NCBI GenBank assembly: GCA_020249925.1
Contig: JADCER010000013.1
Location: forward strand, 1 to 64,000
Length of the DNA stretch: 64,000 bases
Origin: Roseomonas sp.
GTDB lineage: Bacteria; Pseudomonadota; Alphaproteobacteria; Acetobacterales; Acetobacteraceae
Reading direction: 5' to 3'
Numbering within the stretch: the first letter of the stretch is position 1; each line of letters starts with the position of its first letter. Below, piece after piece: positions 1 to 11,733 of the stretch. The notes beneath the pieces are model-generated. The model saw only the letters and a list, made by a program, of their open reading frames with translations. It did not search any database and was not told the DNA's origin. Made by a program: the position numbers and the translations under genes.

Positions 1-87
1 CCACATCGCCGGCCCCTCAACCACACCGATCATCGGCAGGGCGAAAACACTAGCCAATACAAACCAGCCAGTCAAGCCCTTAATCAC
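1..87 (-). CDS. 5' end of an unidentified membrane or exported protein (cut by window edge)
   Basis: Reading the reverse strand from a GTG at 87 gives 29 open codons to the window edge. A GAGG sits about 6 nt upstream of this GTG, which decides the start; two TTG codons directly before it are alternatives. The visible N-terminus is short and hydrophobic (IKGLTGWFVLASVFALPMIG, then a VVEGP motif), so it looks like a signal anchor or signal peptide. Nothing more of the product is visible, so no function is offered. The 88-211 stretch between it and the insertion sequence holds no gene I can support. Confidence 0.4.
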   Translation of the reverse strand, partial: MIKGLTGWFVLASVFALPMIGVVEGPAMW

Positions 88-211
88 CAACAACCTCGCG
101 GTGGACGGGCTTCTAGTACCACTAACAAAACACGTCAAGCGGGGTGGCAATCGGCGCGACGCAGAGATGAAAATTCGCAACACACTGTAAAAAGGTTTTT
201 TTTCTGAGTTT

Positions 212-221
212 TGAAGCGCCC
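212..221. repeat. Left terminal inverted repeat of the IS3-family element
   Basis: TGAAGCGCCC matches the outer ten bases of the right end read in the opposite direction (TGAATCGCCC) with one mismatch. Similarity further inward is weak. Confidence 0.5.
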
Positions 222-244
222 CGGCTTTGCTGGGGCTGTTTTCC

Positions 245-1032
<788 letters not shown>

Positions 1033-1039
<7 letters not shown>

Positions 1040-1311
1040 CAGGCAAAATATGCCAACCCCTTGCGCAAGACCTCATTGGCCTGGCGCAGCTCGCGGTTCT
1101 CCCGTTCCAGCGCTTTCAGCTTCTCAGCCATATTGCTCGGCACGCCCGCCCACTTGACCCAGTCCAGCAGCCTATGCGCCGAGCAGCCAATCTTGGCCGA
1201 AATCGATAACGCCGCAGCCCAGCGAGAGGGGTATTCCCCCTCGTGATCCAGCATCATCCGCTCCGACCGGGCACGGACTTCAGGGGAAAACTTGTTCGTC
1301 GTCTTGCTCAT
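1033..1311 (-). pseudogene. IS3-family OrfA (DNA-binding helix-turn-helix protein)
   Basis: This 92-residue frame matches IS3 OrfA proteins. It has an N-terminal segment of the [19 protein letters not shown] type, a helix-turn-helix that binds the IS ends (about residues 25-55), and a leucine-zipper-like segment with regularly spaced leucines ([20 protein letters not shown]). Normally OrfA ends in a slippery site that fuses it to OrfB by a -1 frameshift. Here the reading stops at a TAG just after AYFACA, exactly where OrfB sequence resumes out of register, so the C-terminus and frameshift window appear to have been lost with the deletion. The OrfA frame itself is open, but without OrfB it cannot support transposition. 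Confidence 0.75.
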
Positions 1312-1356
1312 AACGGCTCCATCCTATTTGGAAGTTGGAGCCGATGGCTTACTGCT

Positions 1357-1366
1357 GGGCGATTCA
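1357..1366. repeat. Right terminal inverted repeat of the IS3-family element
   Basis: GGGCGATTCA on the + strand is TGAATCGCCC on the transposase strand. It lies about 45 bp upstream of the OrfA start, as expected for an IS3 right end. Confidence 0.5.
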
Positions 1367-1514
1367 CGCGCCTGAAACACAAAACAGACCAAGGGTGGCC
1401 TTCTGGCTAATACCCCGTGGCGGCACCATGCAAAATGTCTGAAATGTAACCGATTCTTCAGAAAGCCCTTATATGCAGGCGGCCTTCTTCCCCCCCTCAG
1501 AAGGAACCCGCCGC

Positions 1515-3596
1515 GTGCGCATCTCCATCCGTAATCTCGGCCTTGGCATCGGCGCCGTGCTGACGATCCTGGTCGCTTATCTTTCGGCCACCGCCATTAA
1601 TGAAAAGTTGAATGAAAGAACGCTCGCCAAAAGGGGGCTCGAAATCACTACCGCGCTTGAGCTTGGCTATCGCGCGCTCATGCCGCTCTCCTTGGAACGG
1701 TCCGTCACGCAAGTTGGCTTGACGCTGGAAACCCCTCTGCCGGCCCAATTCGCAAGCCTGCGCCTCGAACAGCGACGGGTTTCCGAACAATACCTCAATG
1801 CCCTGATGGCGCATCTGGAACAGACCAATGACCTGCCGAACAAGCAGGAAACGCTGAATGCGCTTAGGGCTGCGCGGTCGAATCTGGCGGTTTTGCGCGC
1901 GAGGGCGGATGCGGCGGTTTCATCGCCACGCCGGAATCGCGCCAGCAACGCAGCGGAGCTACCACCGGAGATTATCGCGGCCATTCGCGATATGCAGTCC
2001 ATATTGAGTAATCTGATTGACACAGCCGCCATGCGTACCGCGAAATCCGAACAGGCGGTGCTGGCGGCTTATCGCATCTGGCGTATGCGTGAATATGAAG
2101 GCCAGTCACGCACCTACATCGCCGCTGCCCTGCTGAACCAGCAGCCCATGACGCCGGCTGCAATGAAGGCTTCCAGCGAATTGACCGGCAAGGCCGAAGC
2201 TTCCTTTGAAGCATTGAAATCGATGCAGCGGCTTTTGCCTCCGGCGCTATTGCCTTCGTTGCAGACGATCGAAAACGCCTATGACAAGAATTACGGGGCG
2301 CTGCGCACACTTGCCCTTTCCGGTGCGGCGACGGGCACTTACCCGGTGGATTTTGCCACCTTCTTCGCCCGTTCGGGTGAAGCGCTGGGGCAGGTTGAAG
2401 CCAATACCAATGCCTTCAGCGAATATGCGACACGGAGCGCACAAAATGCCGTGGCAGAAGCTCGCTCTGCCTTGATTCTGACCTCGGCTGTTGCGGCTTT
2501 TGGCTTGGCTGCGGTGCTTTTCATCGCCTGGCTGCTTTATGTCCGCATCGCCCAGCGCCTGTCGCGCACCAATCAGGCGATGGCCGCCTTGGCCAATGGC
2601 GATACCGCCATCACCATCAATGACCTCAAAAGCGGCGATGAAATTGGCGATATGGCCCGGTCGCTGGTCGTCTTCCGCGACAATGCGCTGCGGGTTGCTG
2701 CGCTGGAAGCCGAAAAGCAGGCGGTGGAGGAAGAACGCGCCGCAGAGCGCAAGGCAGAAATGGAAAGGATAGCGGCGGAATTTGAACGTGACATTGGTGT
2801 GATCGTCCAAGCGTTGCGTGAGAATGCGGATGATATGCGCAAGGCCGCGCAATCCATGCAGGCTTCGGCAGGCGATGTTGGCCACCGTTCGCAATCCGTG
2901 CTGCGTTCTGCGGAAGAAACCTCCGGCCTTGCTTCCGGTGTGGCCGCGGCAACCGAGCAAATGACCTCCTCGGTTGGGGAAATCAGCCGCCAAATCCAGA
3001 ATTCCGCTGCCAAAACCCAGGAAGCCGTGGAAAATGCGGCACGCACCTCAGAACAGATCAATTCGCTTGCGGAAGCGGTGGAGCGCATTGGCAGCGTGGT
3101 GGAATTGATCAATTCCATCGCCGGTCAGACCAATCTACTGGCGCTGAACGCAACGATTGAGGCAGCACGCGCTGGTGATGCCGGCAAGGGCTTTGCCGTG
3201 GTGGCGAGTGAGGTAAAGGCGCTTGCCTCCCAAACCTCCAAGGCGACAGCGGAAATCAGCGATCAGATCGCCGGCGTGCAAAGTGCGACCAGCGCTGCGG
3301 TCGTGAAGATCAAGGATATTTCACTGAGCATCAGCGAATTGGAGCATGTCGCTTCCACCATCGCATCGGCGATTGAAGAACAGAACGCGGTGATTGCCGA
3401 TGTCGCGAATAATGTGAACCGCACATCTTCTCTGACATCCGGCGTTCGCAGCGATGTGTCGCTGGTGGTGAAGACCGCAACCGACAGCAGCGCTTCCGCC
3501 GAACAGGTACTCAGCACGGCGCAGGGCCTCGCCTCCCGGTCTGAGGATTTGTCGCGTGCGATGGCGGGCGTGCTGCAAAGGCTGCGGGCGGCGTAA
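1515..3596 (+). CDS. Methyl-accepting chemotaxis protein
   Basis: Chemoreceptor that signals to CheA/CheW at the inner membrane. From the GTG at 1515 (AGAAGGAA 9-10 nt upstream) it has about 693 residues; an in-frame ATG at 1473 would add 14 but has no good ribosome site. Visible parts are a first membrane helix near the N-terminus ([18 protein letters not shown]), a long alpha-helical periplasmic sensing region of about 290 residues, a second membrane helix ([20 protein letters not shown]), a HAMP segment ending in [18 protein letters not shown], and a cytoplasmic signalling domain with the conserved hairpin tip ([27 protein letters not shown]). No CheR-binding pentapeptide is seen at the C-terminus. 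The ligand is unknown. It stands alone, with no che genes beside it. Confidence 0.93.
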   Translation: MRISIRNLGLGIGAVLTILVAYLSATAINEKLNERTLAKRGLEITTALELGYRALMPLSLERSVTQVGLTLETPLPAQFASLRLEQRRVSEQYLNALMAHLEQTNDLPNKQETLNALRAARSNLAVLRARADAAVSSPRRNRASNAAELPPEIIAAIRDMQSILSNLIDTAAMRTAKSEQAVLAAYRIWRMREYEGQSRTYIAAALLNQQPMTPAAMKASSELTGKAEASFEALKSMQRLLPPALLPSLQTIENAYDKNYGALRTLALSGAATGTYPVDFATFFARSGEALGQVEANTNAFSEYATRSAQNAVAEARSALILTSAVAAFGLAAVLFIAWLLYVRIAQRLSRTNQAMAALANGDTAITINDLKSGDEIGDMARSLVVFRDNALRVAALEAEKQAVEEERAAERKAEMERIAAEFERDIGVIVQALRENADDMRKAAQSMQASAGDVGHRSQSVLRSAEETSGLASGVAAATEQMTSSVGEISRQIQNSAAKTQEAVENAARTSEQINSLAEAVERIGSVVELINSIAGQTNLLALNATIEAARAGDAGKGFAVVASEVKALASQTSKATAEISDQIAGVQSATSAAVVKIKDISLSISELEHVASTIASAIEEQNAVIADVANNVNRTSSLTSGVRSDVSLVVKTATDSSASAEQVLSTAQGLASRSEDLSRAMAGVLQRLRAA

Positions 3597-3660
3597 GCCT
3601 GGCATCGCCCACAAACCGCATTGGCGCTGGTCGGATCACGCCGATCAGCGCCAAGCGCCT

Positions 3661-4512
3661 TCAGTCCAGGCTCGCCGCCAAGCCCTCACGATAACTCGGG
3701 TAGCGCCATTCAATGCCGAGCGCTGCTTTCGTCGCGGCATTCGCCACACGTCGATTTTCCGACCAGAAGGAAAGCGCCATGGGCGACATGCTGGCGCGCG
3801 CTTCTTCAAAAGGAATGGCGGGGGGCGGCGGCATGCCCAGCAGCCGCGCAGCCTCCTCCATCACCACGGCGCTTTCCGCCGGTACATCATCCACAAAATT
3901 CAGCACACGGCAGCCGGGCGGTGGCGGGTTGCTGATGGCAGCCATCACCGCATGGGCGATATCGTCGCGGTGAATGCGGCTGAAGCTATGACCGGGCTTC
4001 ACCACCCGCCGCGCAACCCCGGCGCGCAATTCGGCAAAGGGGGCACGCCCCGGCCCGTAAATCCCACCGACGCGGCAGATATCCAAAGCGGCACCTTCGG
4101 GCCGCGCCGCGCGCCAGGCTTCCTCAGCCGCCAGGCGCCTTTGGCTGCGCGGCTGGCCGGGGGCGGGCGCTGTCGCCTCATCCACCAGGCCGCCGGCGCG
4201 GTCCCCATAAACCCCGGTGGTGGATAGATAGCCGATCCAACGCTGATGGCCTGAAGCCAGTGCATCGGCGTGGCGGCTGAGTACCGGGTCCCCGCCTTCA
4301 TCCGGCGGCGTGGTGATCAGCCAATGGCTGGCAGCGGCGAAAGCGGGGCCGGCCTTCTCGAAGCTGAGCACCTCAACCCCCGCCGGCGCCCTTAGGTTCT
4401 GCGGTTGGCGTGAGGTGCCGATCACCCGCCAGCCAGCCTTGGCAGCGGCTTCGGCCACCGCGCGCCCGGCATAGCCAAGGCCGGCAATGATTAGCGTATT
4501 GTCGTGTTTCAT
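3661..4512 (-). CDS. NAD(P)-binding epimerase/dehydratase-family protein (YeeZ-like SDR)
   Basis: Extended short-chain dehydrogenase fold of about 283 residues. The N-terminal dinucleotide motif is LIIAGLGYAGRAVAEAA, followed by a GTSR segment typical of NADP-preferring members. STTGVYGD supplies the active-site Tyr region, and RVGGIYGPGR and a C-terminal substrate-domain segment follow. The ATG at 4512 follows GGCGGAAAA and starts directly at MKHDNTLIIAG; a longer ATG start at 4536 is possible. Related proteins are annotated as SDR family or YeeZ-type nucleoside-diphosphate-sugar epimerases, but their substrates are mostly unknown. It is transcribed away from the TPR gene, so a divergent promoter should lie in 4513-4599. 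Confidence 0.85.
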   Translation of the reverse strand: MKHDNTLIIAGLGYAGRAVAEAAAKAGWRVIGTSRQPQNLRAPAGVEVLSFEKAGPAFAAASHWLITTPPDEGGDPVLSRHADALASGHQRWIGYLSTTGVYGDRAGGLVDEATAPAPGQPRSQRRLAAEEAWRAARPEGAALDICRVGGIYGPGRAPFAELRAGVARRVVKPGHSFSRIHRDDIAHAVMAAISNPPPPGCRVLNFVDDVPAESAVVMEEAARLLGMPPPPAIPFEEARASMSPMALSFWSENRRVANAATKAALGIEWRYPSYREGLAASLD

Positions 4513-4599
4513 GGTTTTTCCGCCACGCGCCATCACAAAAATATTGTCTGTTCCGCCAACACATTACCATGCCGCGCAGCCTGCGCTACAATACAGGCG

Positions 4600-5427
4600 A
4601 TGGCGCAAGGACCAATGAAGCTGATCGGGGTTGCCACGGCGCTTTTGGTGGCGGGCGCGGCTGGCGGCTTGTGGCTTTCGGGCGTGCTTTCATCCGCGCA
4701 GCAGGATGCGGCGCTGCCCGTGCCGCCGGAACCCCCGCGGCTATCCCAGGCCCCCGAATATGCGCGCTGCCTAGATCTATTGCCTGCCGACCCCGTTGGC
4801 GCACGCGGCTTTGCGCGGGATTGGCTGATGCAGGGTGGTGGCGAGGGTGCCGCCCAATGCGAGGCGCTGGCCCAACTCAGCCTTGGGGAAGCTGATGCCG
4901 CGGCGGAAGCGCTGGAACGCATCGCGGCGCGCAGTGAGGCCGGGCTTGCCGCGCGTGCGGCTGTTTTCGGCCAGGCGGCGGAAGCCTGGCGCGCCGCCGG
5001 CAAGCCGCAACGCGCAGCAGCAGCGGCCAGCCTTGCCCTGGCACTGACCCCGCAAGACCCTGATTTGCTGTTGGAACGTGCCATGGCACGGCTCGCTCTC
5101 AATCAGGTGAGTGGCGCCTTGGCCGATCTTGATCTGGCCGTAGTGCTGGATGCAGACCGGGCCGAGGCCTGGGTTTGGCGCGCCGCGGCGCAGCGCCGGA
5201 TTGAGCAGTTGCGGCCGGCTGAAGACAGTATCACCACCGCTTTGCGGCTTGCGCCGCGCAATGTTGAGGCGTTGTTGGAACGCGGCATTCTGCGCCAATT
5301 GCGCGGTGAGGCCGAGGCTGCGCGGCGCGATTGGGAAAGGGTGCTGGAATTGGCCCCGGATAGTGCTGCCGCTGATCTGGCTGCACAGAATTTGGCGCTG
5401 ATCGAAGCAGGGCCAAGCCTGCGTTAG
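4600..5427 (+). CDS. Membrane-anchored TPR-repeat protein
   Basis: Predicted product of about 275 residues. It has an N-terminal hydrophobic helix (LIGVATALLVAGAAGGLWLSG) that could be a signal anchor, a proline-rich linker, then tetratricopeptide repeats. Repeat consensus is visible as paired helices with Ala/Gly at TPR positions (DLLLERAMARLALNQVSGAL, AEAWVWRAAAQRRIEQL, VEALLERGILRQLRGEA). TPR domains bind other proteins, so a scaffold role in the periplasm is likely, but no partner is indicated. The ATG at 4600 or 4615 is preferred over an upstream 4504 start that would read through the divergent promoter region. The gene end overlaps the next, convergent gene by 4 bp. Confidence 0.75.
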   Translation: MAQGPMKLIGVATALLVAGAAGGLWLSGVLSSAQQDAALPVPPEPPRLSQAPEYARCLDLLPADPVGARGFARDWLMQGGGEGAAQCEALAQLSLGEADAAAEALERIAARSEAGLAARAAVFGQAAEAWRAAGKPQRAAAAASLALALTPQDPDLLLERAMARLALNQVSGALADLDLAVVLDADRAEAWVWRAAAQRRIEQLRPAEDSITTALRLAPRNVEALLERGILRQLRGEAEAARRDWERVLELAPDSAAADLAAQNLALIEAGPSLR

Positions 5428-5753
5428 CGGCGAGCCGTTTTGGCCGCTCCTCCACCGCGGCGTTCTTCCCAAGACCCCCAATGCCGGCCATCAGTGGGCA
5501 AGCCGCGCCCATCACAGGGAACCACATTGATCGCCGGGAAATCGCTGACCAGCGCCATGGCAACGCCTCGGGGGCGGGAAAAGCCGGCAAGCTGGATATC
5601 CAGTGTATTGCGGGTCGTTACCCGAACAATACGCCCCCATTCCCCGGCATAGGCGGTCACGATGGGACCCGCTTCATCGCGGGTAAGGCGCACAAGATCG
5701 CCGACTTCCGGTATCACGATCTGGGAGCCATCCGGTCTTGTGTCTATCCGCAT
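5424..5753 (-). CDS. Small conserved-looking hypothetical protein
   Basis: 109 residues from an ATG at 5753 with AGGAAAA 6-8 nt upstream; a longer start at 5828 lacks this. Sequence segments such as VGDLVRLTRDEAGPIVTAY and GEWGRIVRV resemble a KOW/SH3-like beta-barrel turn with a Gly-rich loop, but this is a pattern impression and not a family assignment. The C-terminus is rich in Arg/Gly/Ala. No signal peptide or membrane segment is seen. Codon usage looks like neighbouring real genes. It converges on the TPR gene and shares 4 bp with its end. Confidence 0.6.
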   Translation of the reverse strand: MRIDTRPDGSQIVIPEVGDLVRLTRDEAGPIVTAYAGEWGRIVRVTTRNTLDIQLAGFSRPRGVAMALVSDFPAINVVPCDGRGLPTDGRHWGSWEERRGGGAAKTARR

Positions 5754-5847
5754 GAGGATTTTCCTGCCTGGCGTCGCGGTGGGAGGGACTTCGGTGCTGC
5801 AGTAAAACCGACAAACCTCAAGAATCATCTAACGCCGACGGGACTGA

Positions 5848-8351
<2,504 letters not shown>

Positions 8352-8888
8352 TCAGGTAGTTCCCCGGAAGCTCATCCGCCCCATCAGCCCATCGCGCTTG
8401 ATGAATTGGTGCCAAAGTGCCGCCGCAACATGAAAGGCAACCAGCGCGAGCAGCGCATAGGCCGCCAATTCATGCACTTCCTTGATGCTGCGCGACAGGG
8501 CGCGATTGGCCGCGAGCGGCGAGGCAATGCTGAAGAAGCCAAATTCCAACCCGCGCCCGCGTAGGAAATGCGCCGCCATACCAAGCAGCGGCACGGCAGC
8601 CATCAACCCGTAAAGCCCGAAATGCGCGAGCCGCGCCAGGCGCTGCTGCCTGGGGGACATGCCATCAGGCATTGGCGGCGCGGTGCTGACCATGCGCCAG
8701 AGAATACGCAGCGCCAGCAGCACCACCACAACAGCGCCCACGCTATTGTGCGAGGTCTTGATCAAATCCCGAAAGGCGCCGCGTGGCAGGTCATCGGCAA
8801 TCAGGATGCTTGCTGCGGCGTAGAAAATCAGCGCTGCCATCACCCAATGGAACAGGATGGCAAGGCGATCATAACGGGCGCGGTCCAT
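8352..8888 (-). CDS. Cytochrome b561 family protein
   Basis: Inner-membrane dihaem cytochrome b of the CybB/YceJ type, which passes electrons from quinol or acts as a superoxide:quinone oxidoreductase in studied members. About 178 residues with four membrane helices. Haem-ligand histidines lie in ILFHWVM, KTSHNSVG, KEVHELAAY and FHVAAALWH, one or more per helix as in the family. The ATG at 8888 has AAGGA 7 nt upstream and is preferred to a GTG start 15 nt earlier. It converges on kdsA with no gap. The physiological partner cannot be told from context. Confidence 0.9.
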   Translation of the reverse strand: MDRARYDRLAILFHWVMAALIFYAAASILIADDLPRGAFRDLIKTSHNSVGAVVVVLLALRILWRMVSTAPPMPDGMSPRQQRLARLAHFGLYGLMAAVPLLGMAAHFLRGRGLEFGFFSIASPLAANRALSRSIKEVHELAAYALLALVAFHVAAALWHQFIKRDGLMGRMSFRGTT

Positions 8889-8953
8889 GGCGCATTCCTT
8901 CACGAAAACGGTGAAGGACTATAATGGTCTCCCGCAGCCTGCCATGATCAGGA

Positions 8954-9328
8954 TCAAACCCCGCCCGCGCGCCGCGCCGGTTCGCGGCTGAGGCCCCGCG
9001 CTGCCAATGCTGCAAGATATTCCGCCCAGCGGCTTTCCTGTTCCTCACCCAGGCGGCGGAGATATTCCCAGGTAAAAATACCCGTATCATGCAAATCATC
9101 GAAGCTGATGCGAAGCGCATAATGCCCCACAGGCTCCAGCCCGATAATGCCAACATGGCGCCGGCCTGCCACAATCACCTTCTGGCCCGGACCATGACCC
9201 TGCACTTCCGCACTTGGGCTTTCCACGCGCAAATACTCGGCGGGCAGCGCGAAGCGCGCGCCATCAGCAAAGGCAATGTCGAGGATTTTTTCCGCCTTGC
9301 GCAGGCGGATTTCGGAGGGTGCGCTCAT
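8954..9328 (-). CDS. DUF971 / GBBH-like N-terminal domain protein
   Basis: 124 residues matching the small stand-alone DUF971 proteins (fold shared with the N-terminal domain of gamma-butyrobetaine hydroxylase). The pattern is an N-terminal beta region ([17 protein letters not shown]) then [21 protein letters not shown] and [11 protein letters not shown], the family's most conserved stretch. Many homologues are linked to iron-sulfur protein maturation by gene neighbourhood, but no biochemical role is settled. It starts inside the Trm112-like gene stop (ATGA overlap), so it is the last gene of the CnoX-LON-Trm112-DUF971 run. Confidence 0.9.
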   Translation of the reverse strand: MSAPSEIRLRKAEKILDIAFADGARFALPAEYLRVESPSAEVQGHGPGQKVIVAGRRHVGIIGLEPVGHYALRISFDDLHDTGIFTWEYLRRLGEEQESRWAEYLAALAARGLSREPARRAGGV

Positions 9329-9522
9329 GCGTCCAGTTTGCGCGCCTCATCCGGCAGCATGATCGGGATGCCATCACGCACCGGATAGGCAAGGCCCGCG
9401 GCATCGCTGATCAATTCGCCCTTGTCGCGGTCATAGCGCAGCGGCTTTTTCGTCACGGGGCAGACCAGGATTTCGAGCAGCTTCGGATCCAAGGCGCCGC
9501 CCTTGGGTTGCGGTTCCGTCAT
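9325..9522 (-). CDS. Trm112 family small protein
   Basis: 65 residues with the Trm112/YcaR core: [17 protein letters not shown] at the N-terminus and [14 protein letters not shown] near the C-terminus. Eukaryotic Trm112 activates methyltransferases; the bacterial version is often taken to be a small scaffold. Only one cysteine (in VCPV) is present, so the zinc knuckle of the eukaryotic protein is absent, as is common in bacteria. It overlaps the DUF971 gene by 4 bp and follows the LON-domain gene after 16 bp. Confidence 0.9.
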   Translation of the reverse strand: MTEPQPKGGALDPKLLEILVCPVTKKPLRYDRDKGELISDAAGLAYPVRDGIPIMLPDEARKLDA

Positions 9523-9538
9523 GCAAGGATTCCCTTCT

Positions 9539-10201
9539 TCAACTCAGGCTGCCAGGGTTCGGCATATTGGCCGCCGCCCCCATGCGTAGCAGCGCGACCA
9601 ACATTTCCGCCCGTTCCGGCCCTTCGGCCGCTTCCAGCAGGGCCTGTTTTTCCGGCGGATCAAAGGGGCACACCATGGCGAGCATGGTCACCAACAGCGC
9701 ATCGGGGGTTTGTTCCACCGCATCCCAATTCGCCTCAATCCCGCGCGCCTGGAAATAGGGCTTGAGCGCGCCCAACAGCGCCGAGCGATCCAGCGGCGGC
9801 GGTTCTGCTTCCAGCAGATCGGTGACGAAATCCGTATAATCCGCGCGCACACGCCGATAACCGCCGGCGGCCTGCGGCAATTCCTCCAGAATGCGAAACC
9901 GCGCCACGCCGATCAGCGTAATCAAAAGCCGCCCATCATCGGTTTCGCTGAAGGATGAAATGCGCCCAAGGCAGCCGATACGATAAAGCCCCGGCCCTTC
10001 TGCCGCTGGCTTGCCGCGCGCATCGGGTTGCACCATGCCAAAAAGCCGGCTCTTGCCCAAAGCATCCAGGGTCATGGCCAAATAGCGCGGCTCAAAAATA
10101 TTGAGCGGTAAGCGACCGCGCGGCAGCAGCAGTGCCCCGGTCAGGGGGAAGACTGCGATCTCAGCAGGCAGATCCGCCAAGCGCGGGCTGAAGGGTTGCA
10201 T
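9539..10201 (-). CDS. LON substrate-binding domain protein
   Basis: 220 residues corresponding to the N-terminal substrate-binding domain of Lon protease, without the ATPase or protease domains. Hallmarks are [29 protein letters not shown], then [24 protein letters not shown] and a C-terminal helical part. Stand-alone LON-domain proteins are frequent in alphaproteobacteria and sit beside thioredoxin-like and Trm112 genes. A role in protein quality control is inferred from fold and neighbours only. Confidence 0.9.
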   Translation of the reverse strand: MQPFSPRLADLPAEIAVFPLTGALLLPRGRLPLNIFEPRYLAMTLDALGKSRLFGMVQPDARGKPAAEGPGLYRIGCLGRISSFSETDDGRLLITLIGVARFRILEELPQAAGGYRRVRADYTDFVTDLLEAEPPPLDRSALLGALKPYFQARGIEANWDAVEQTPDALLVTMLAMVCPFDPPEKQALLEAAEGPERAEMLVALLRMGAAANMPNPGSLS

Positions 10202-10221
10202 GATGCGTGGCGCCGCCGGCC

Positions 10222-11157
10222 TTAACGGAACAGCACAGAAGAAAGTTTGCGCCGCCCGGCGACACTCGCGGCATCACCAAAGCCCCAGGCTTCGAAGAAT
10301 TTCAGCAATTGCTTGCGCGCAGCTTCCTCATTCCAGGCGCGGTCGCGCCGGATCGCCTCAATCAAGGCATCCACCGCACCAGCGCGGTCATCCATGGCGT
10401 TCAGCGCAACAGCCAGATCAATCCGCGCGCCATGATCATTGGGGTCAGCGGCCAACCGCGCTTCAAACTCCGCCAGCTTGGCGCGCGCTTCGCGCCCTTC
10501 GGCGGCCAATTCCAGGGCGCTGCGGATGGACGCAATCTCGGTATGGTTGCGCATCTTTTCCGGTACGCTTTCAATCACCTGCAGGGCCTGTTCTTCCTGC
10601 CCGAGCGTCATCAGGCAGCGTGCGACACCCGCCATGGCTTCGGCATTTTCCGGCTCCTGCTGTGCCAGCGCGCCAAACAGCTGCAACGCCGTGGTAGCAT
10701 CGCCTTCTTCCAGCGCGGCCTTGGCTTCACCCAAAAGGTCGGCCGTCGGCATTTGCCCGCCAGCCTGCTTGAGCAAGCCTTCAATGAAGCGCTTCACTTC
10801 TGATTCCGGCAGAGCGCCCTGGAACAGGTCGAGGATCTGCCCCTTCCAGAAGGCGACGACGGTGGGCACGGATTGCAGCGGCAGGCCCATTTGCACGAGC
10901 TGCTGCACAAGGCCGCGATTCTTATCAATATCAATCTTCACCAGCCGCACGCGCCCACCGGCGGCATTCACCACCTTTTCCAGCGCGGGCGTCAGTTGCT
11001 TGCAGGGCCCGCACCAGGTGGCCCAGAAATCCACCAGCACCGGCACGTCATTGGATGCCTGCACCACATCCTGCATGAAGGTGGTCTGGTCACCATCCTT
11101 GATGGCGCTAGCGGCGGCGCCCTGCGGCGGGCGAGAGGGGTCGAAGATCACTTCCAT
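10222..11157 (-). CDS. cnoX: Thioredoxin-TPR co-chaperone (CnoX/YbbN family)
   Basis: Chaperedoxin that holds oxidised client proteins for GroEL/DnaK. 311 residues: an N-terminal thioredoxin domain (about 25-130) and a C-terminal TPR-like domain (about 140-300). The redox motif is WCGPC with Cys49 and Cys52; E. coli CnoX has lost these cysteines while alphaproteobacterial versions keep them, so disulfide reductase activity is plausible. Repeats such as LFGALAQQEPENAEAMAGVA and LAEFEARLAADPNDHGARID show the TPR part. It is the first gene of the run and is followed after 20 bp by the LON-domain gene. Confidence 0.92.
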   Translation of the reverse strand: MEVIFDPSRPPQGAAASAIKDGDQTTFMQDVVQASNDVPVLVDFWATWCGPCKQLTPALEKVVNAAGGRVRLVKIDIDKNRGLVQQLVQMGLPLQSVPTVVAFWKGQILDLFQGALPESEVKRFIEGLLKQAGGQMPTADLLGEAKAALEEGDATTALQLFGALAQQEPENAEAMAGVARCLMTLGQEEQALQVIESVPEKMRNHTEIASIRSALELAAEGREARAKLAEFEARLAADPNDHGARIDLAVALNAMDDRAGAVDALIEAIRRDRAWNEEAARKQLLKFFEAWGFGDAASVAGRRKLSSVLFR

Positions 11158-11229
11158 TTGGGCACTTCCTGGTCTTGCTGGACCATAAATGCGCCCTCTG
11201 GCCGTATAAGCAAGCCACCCCGGCCGGGA

Positions 11230-11733
11230 TCAGGCGCCATCCAGGTCCAGCAGCCGGGTTTCATGCCCAAGCCCGGCCAGAAAGCCCAGCAAATCCTGGG
11301 GGGCGAGGCCCGTGGAGGCCGTATTCACCAGGGGATGCACCCAAATCCGCGCATGGCGCATCAGCCCCGCATCCATGACAAACCGAATCCGCTCCGGCGG
11401 CGCATTGACCAGCCCAAAGGGCGTGACCGAGCCGGGTGTCAGGCCCAGGACGCCCATCAATTCCTCGGCACTGCCCATGGTGACCTTGCCCGATCCCGCC
11501 AGGCGGGCCAGCGCATTGATGGAAACCTGGCGGGATTCCTCCAAGGTGGCCAGCAGGAAGGGTCCATCGCCCTTGGCGGGCCGCAGGAACAGGTTTTTGG
11601 TGTGCCCGCCCGGCAGCGTGCCGCGCAAATCCTGGCTTTCGGCGACCGTGAAGACCGCCGGGTGATGGCGCGTTTCCGCGGCAACGCCAGCGGCAGCGAG
11701 GCGGGCGAGCAGCCCTTCAGGGGTTTCGGGCAT
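11230..11733 (-). CDS. proX: Prolyl-tRNA editing protein (YbaK/ProX family deacylase)
   Basis: Stand-alone aminoacyl-tRNA deacylase that removes mischarged amino acid, typically alanine, from tRNA(Pro). 167 residues fit the ProXp-ala/PrdX group. Family positions include HHPAVFTVAES, GHTKNLFLRPAKGDGPFLLAT (Lys contacting the substrate), LGLTPGSVTPFGLVN and a C-terminal LLGFLAGLGH. It begins within the stop codon of the upstream oxygenase gene (TAATG), so the two are cotranslated. Confidence 0.9.
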   Translation of the reverse strand: MPETPEGLLARLAAAGVAAETRHHPAVFTVAESQDLRGTLPGGHTKNLFLRPAKGDGPFLLATLEESRQVSINALARLAGSGKVTMGSAEELMGVLGLTPGSVTPFGLVNAPPERIRFVMDAGLMRHARIWVHPLVNTASTGLAPQDLLGFLAGLGHETRLLDLDGA

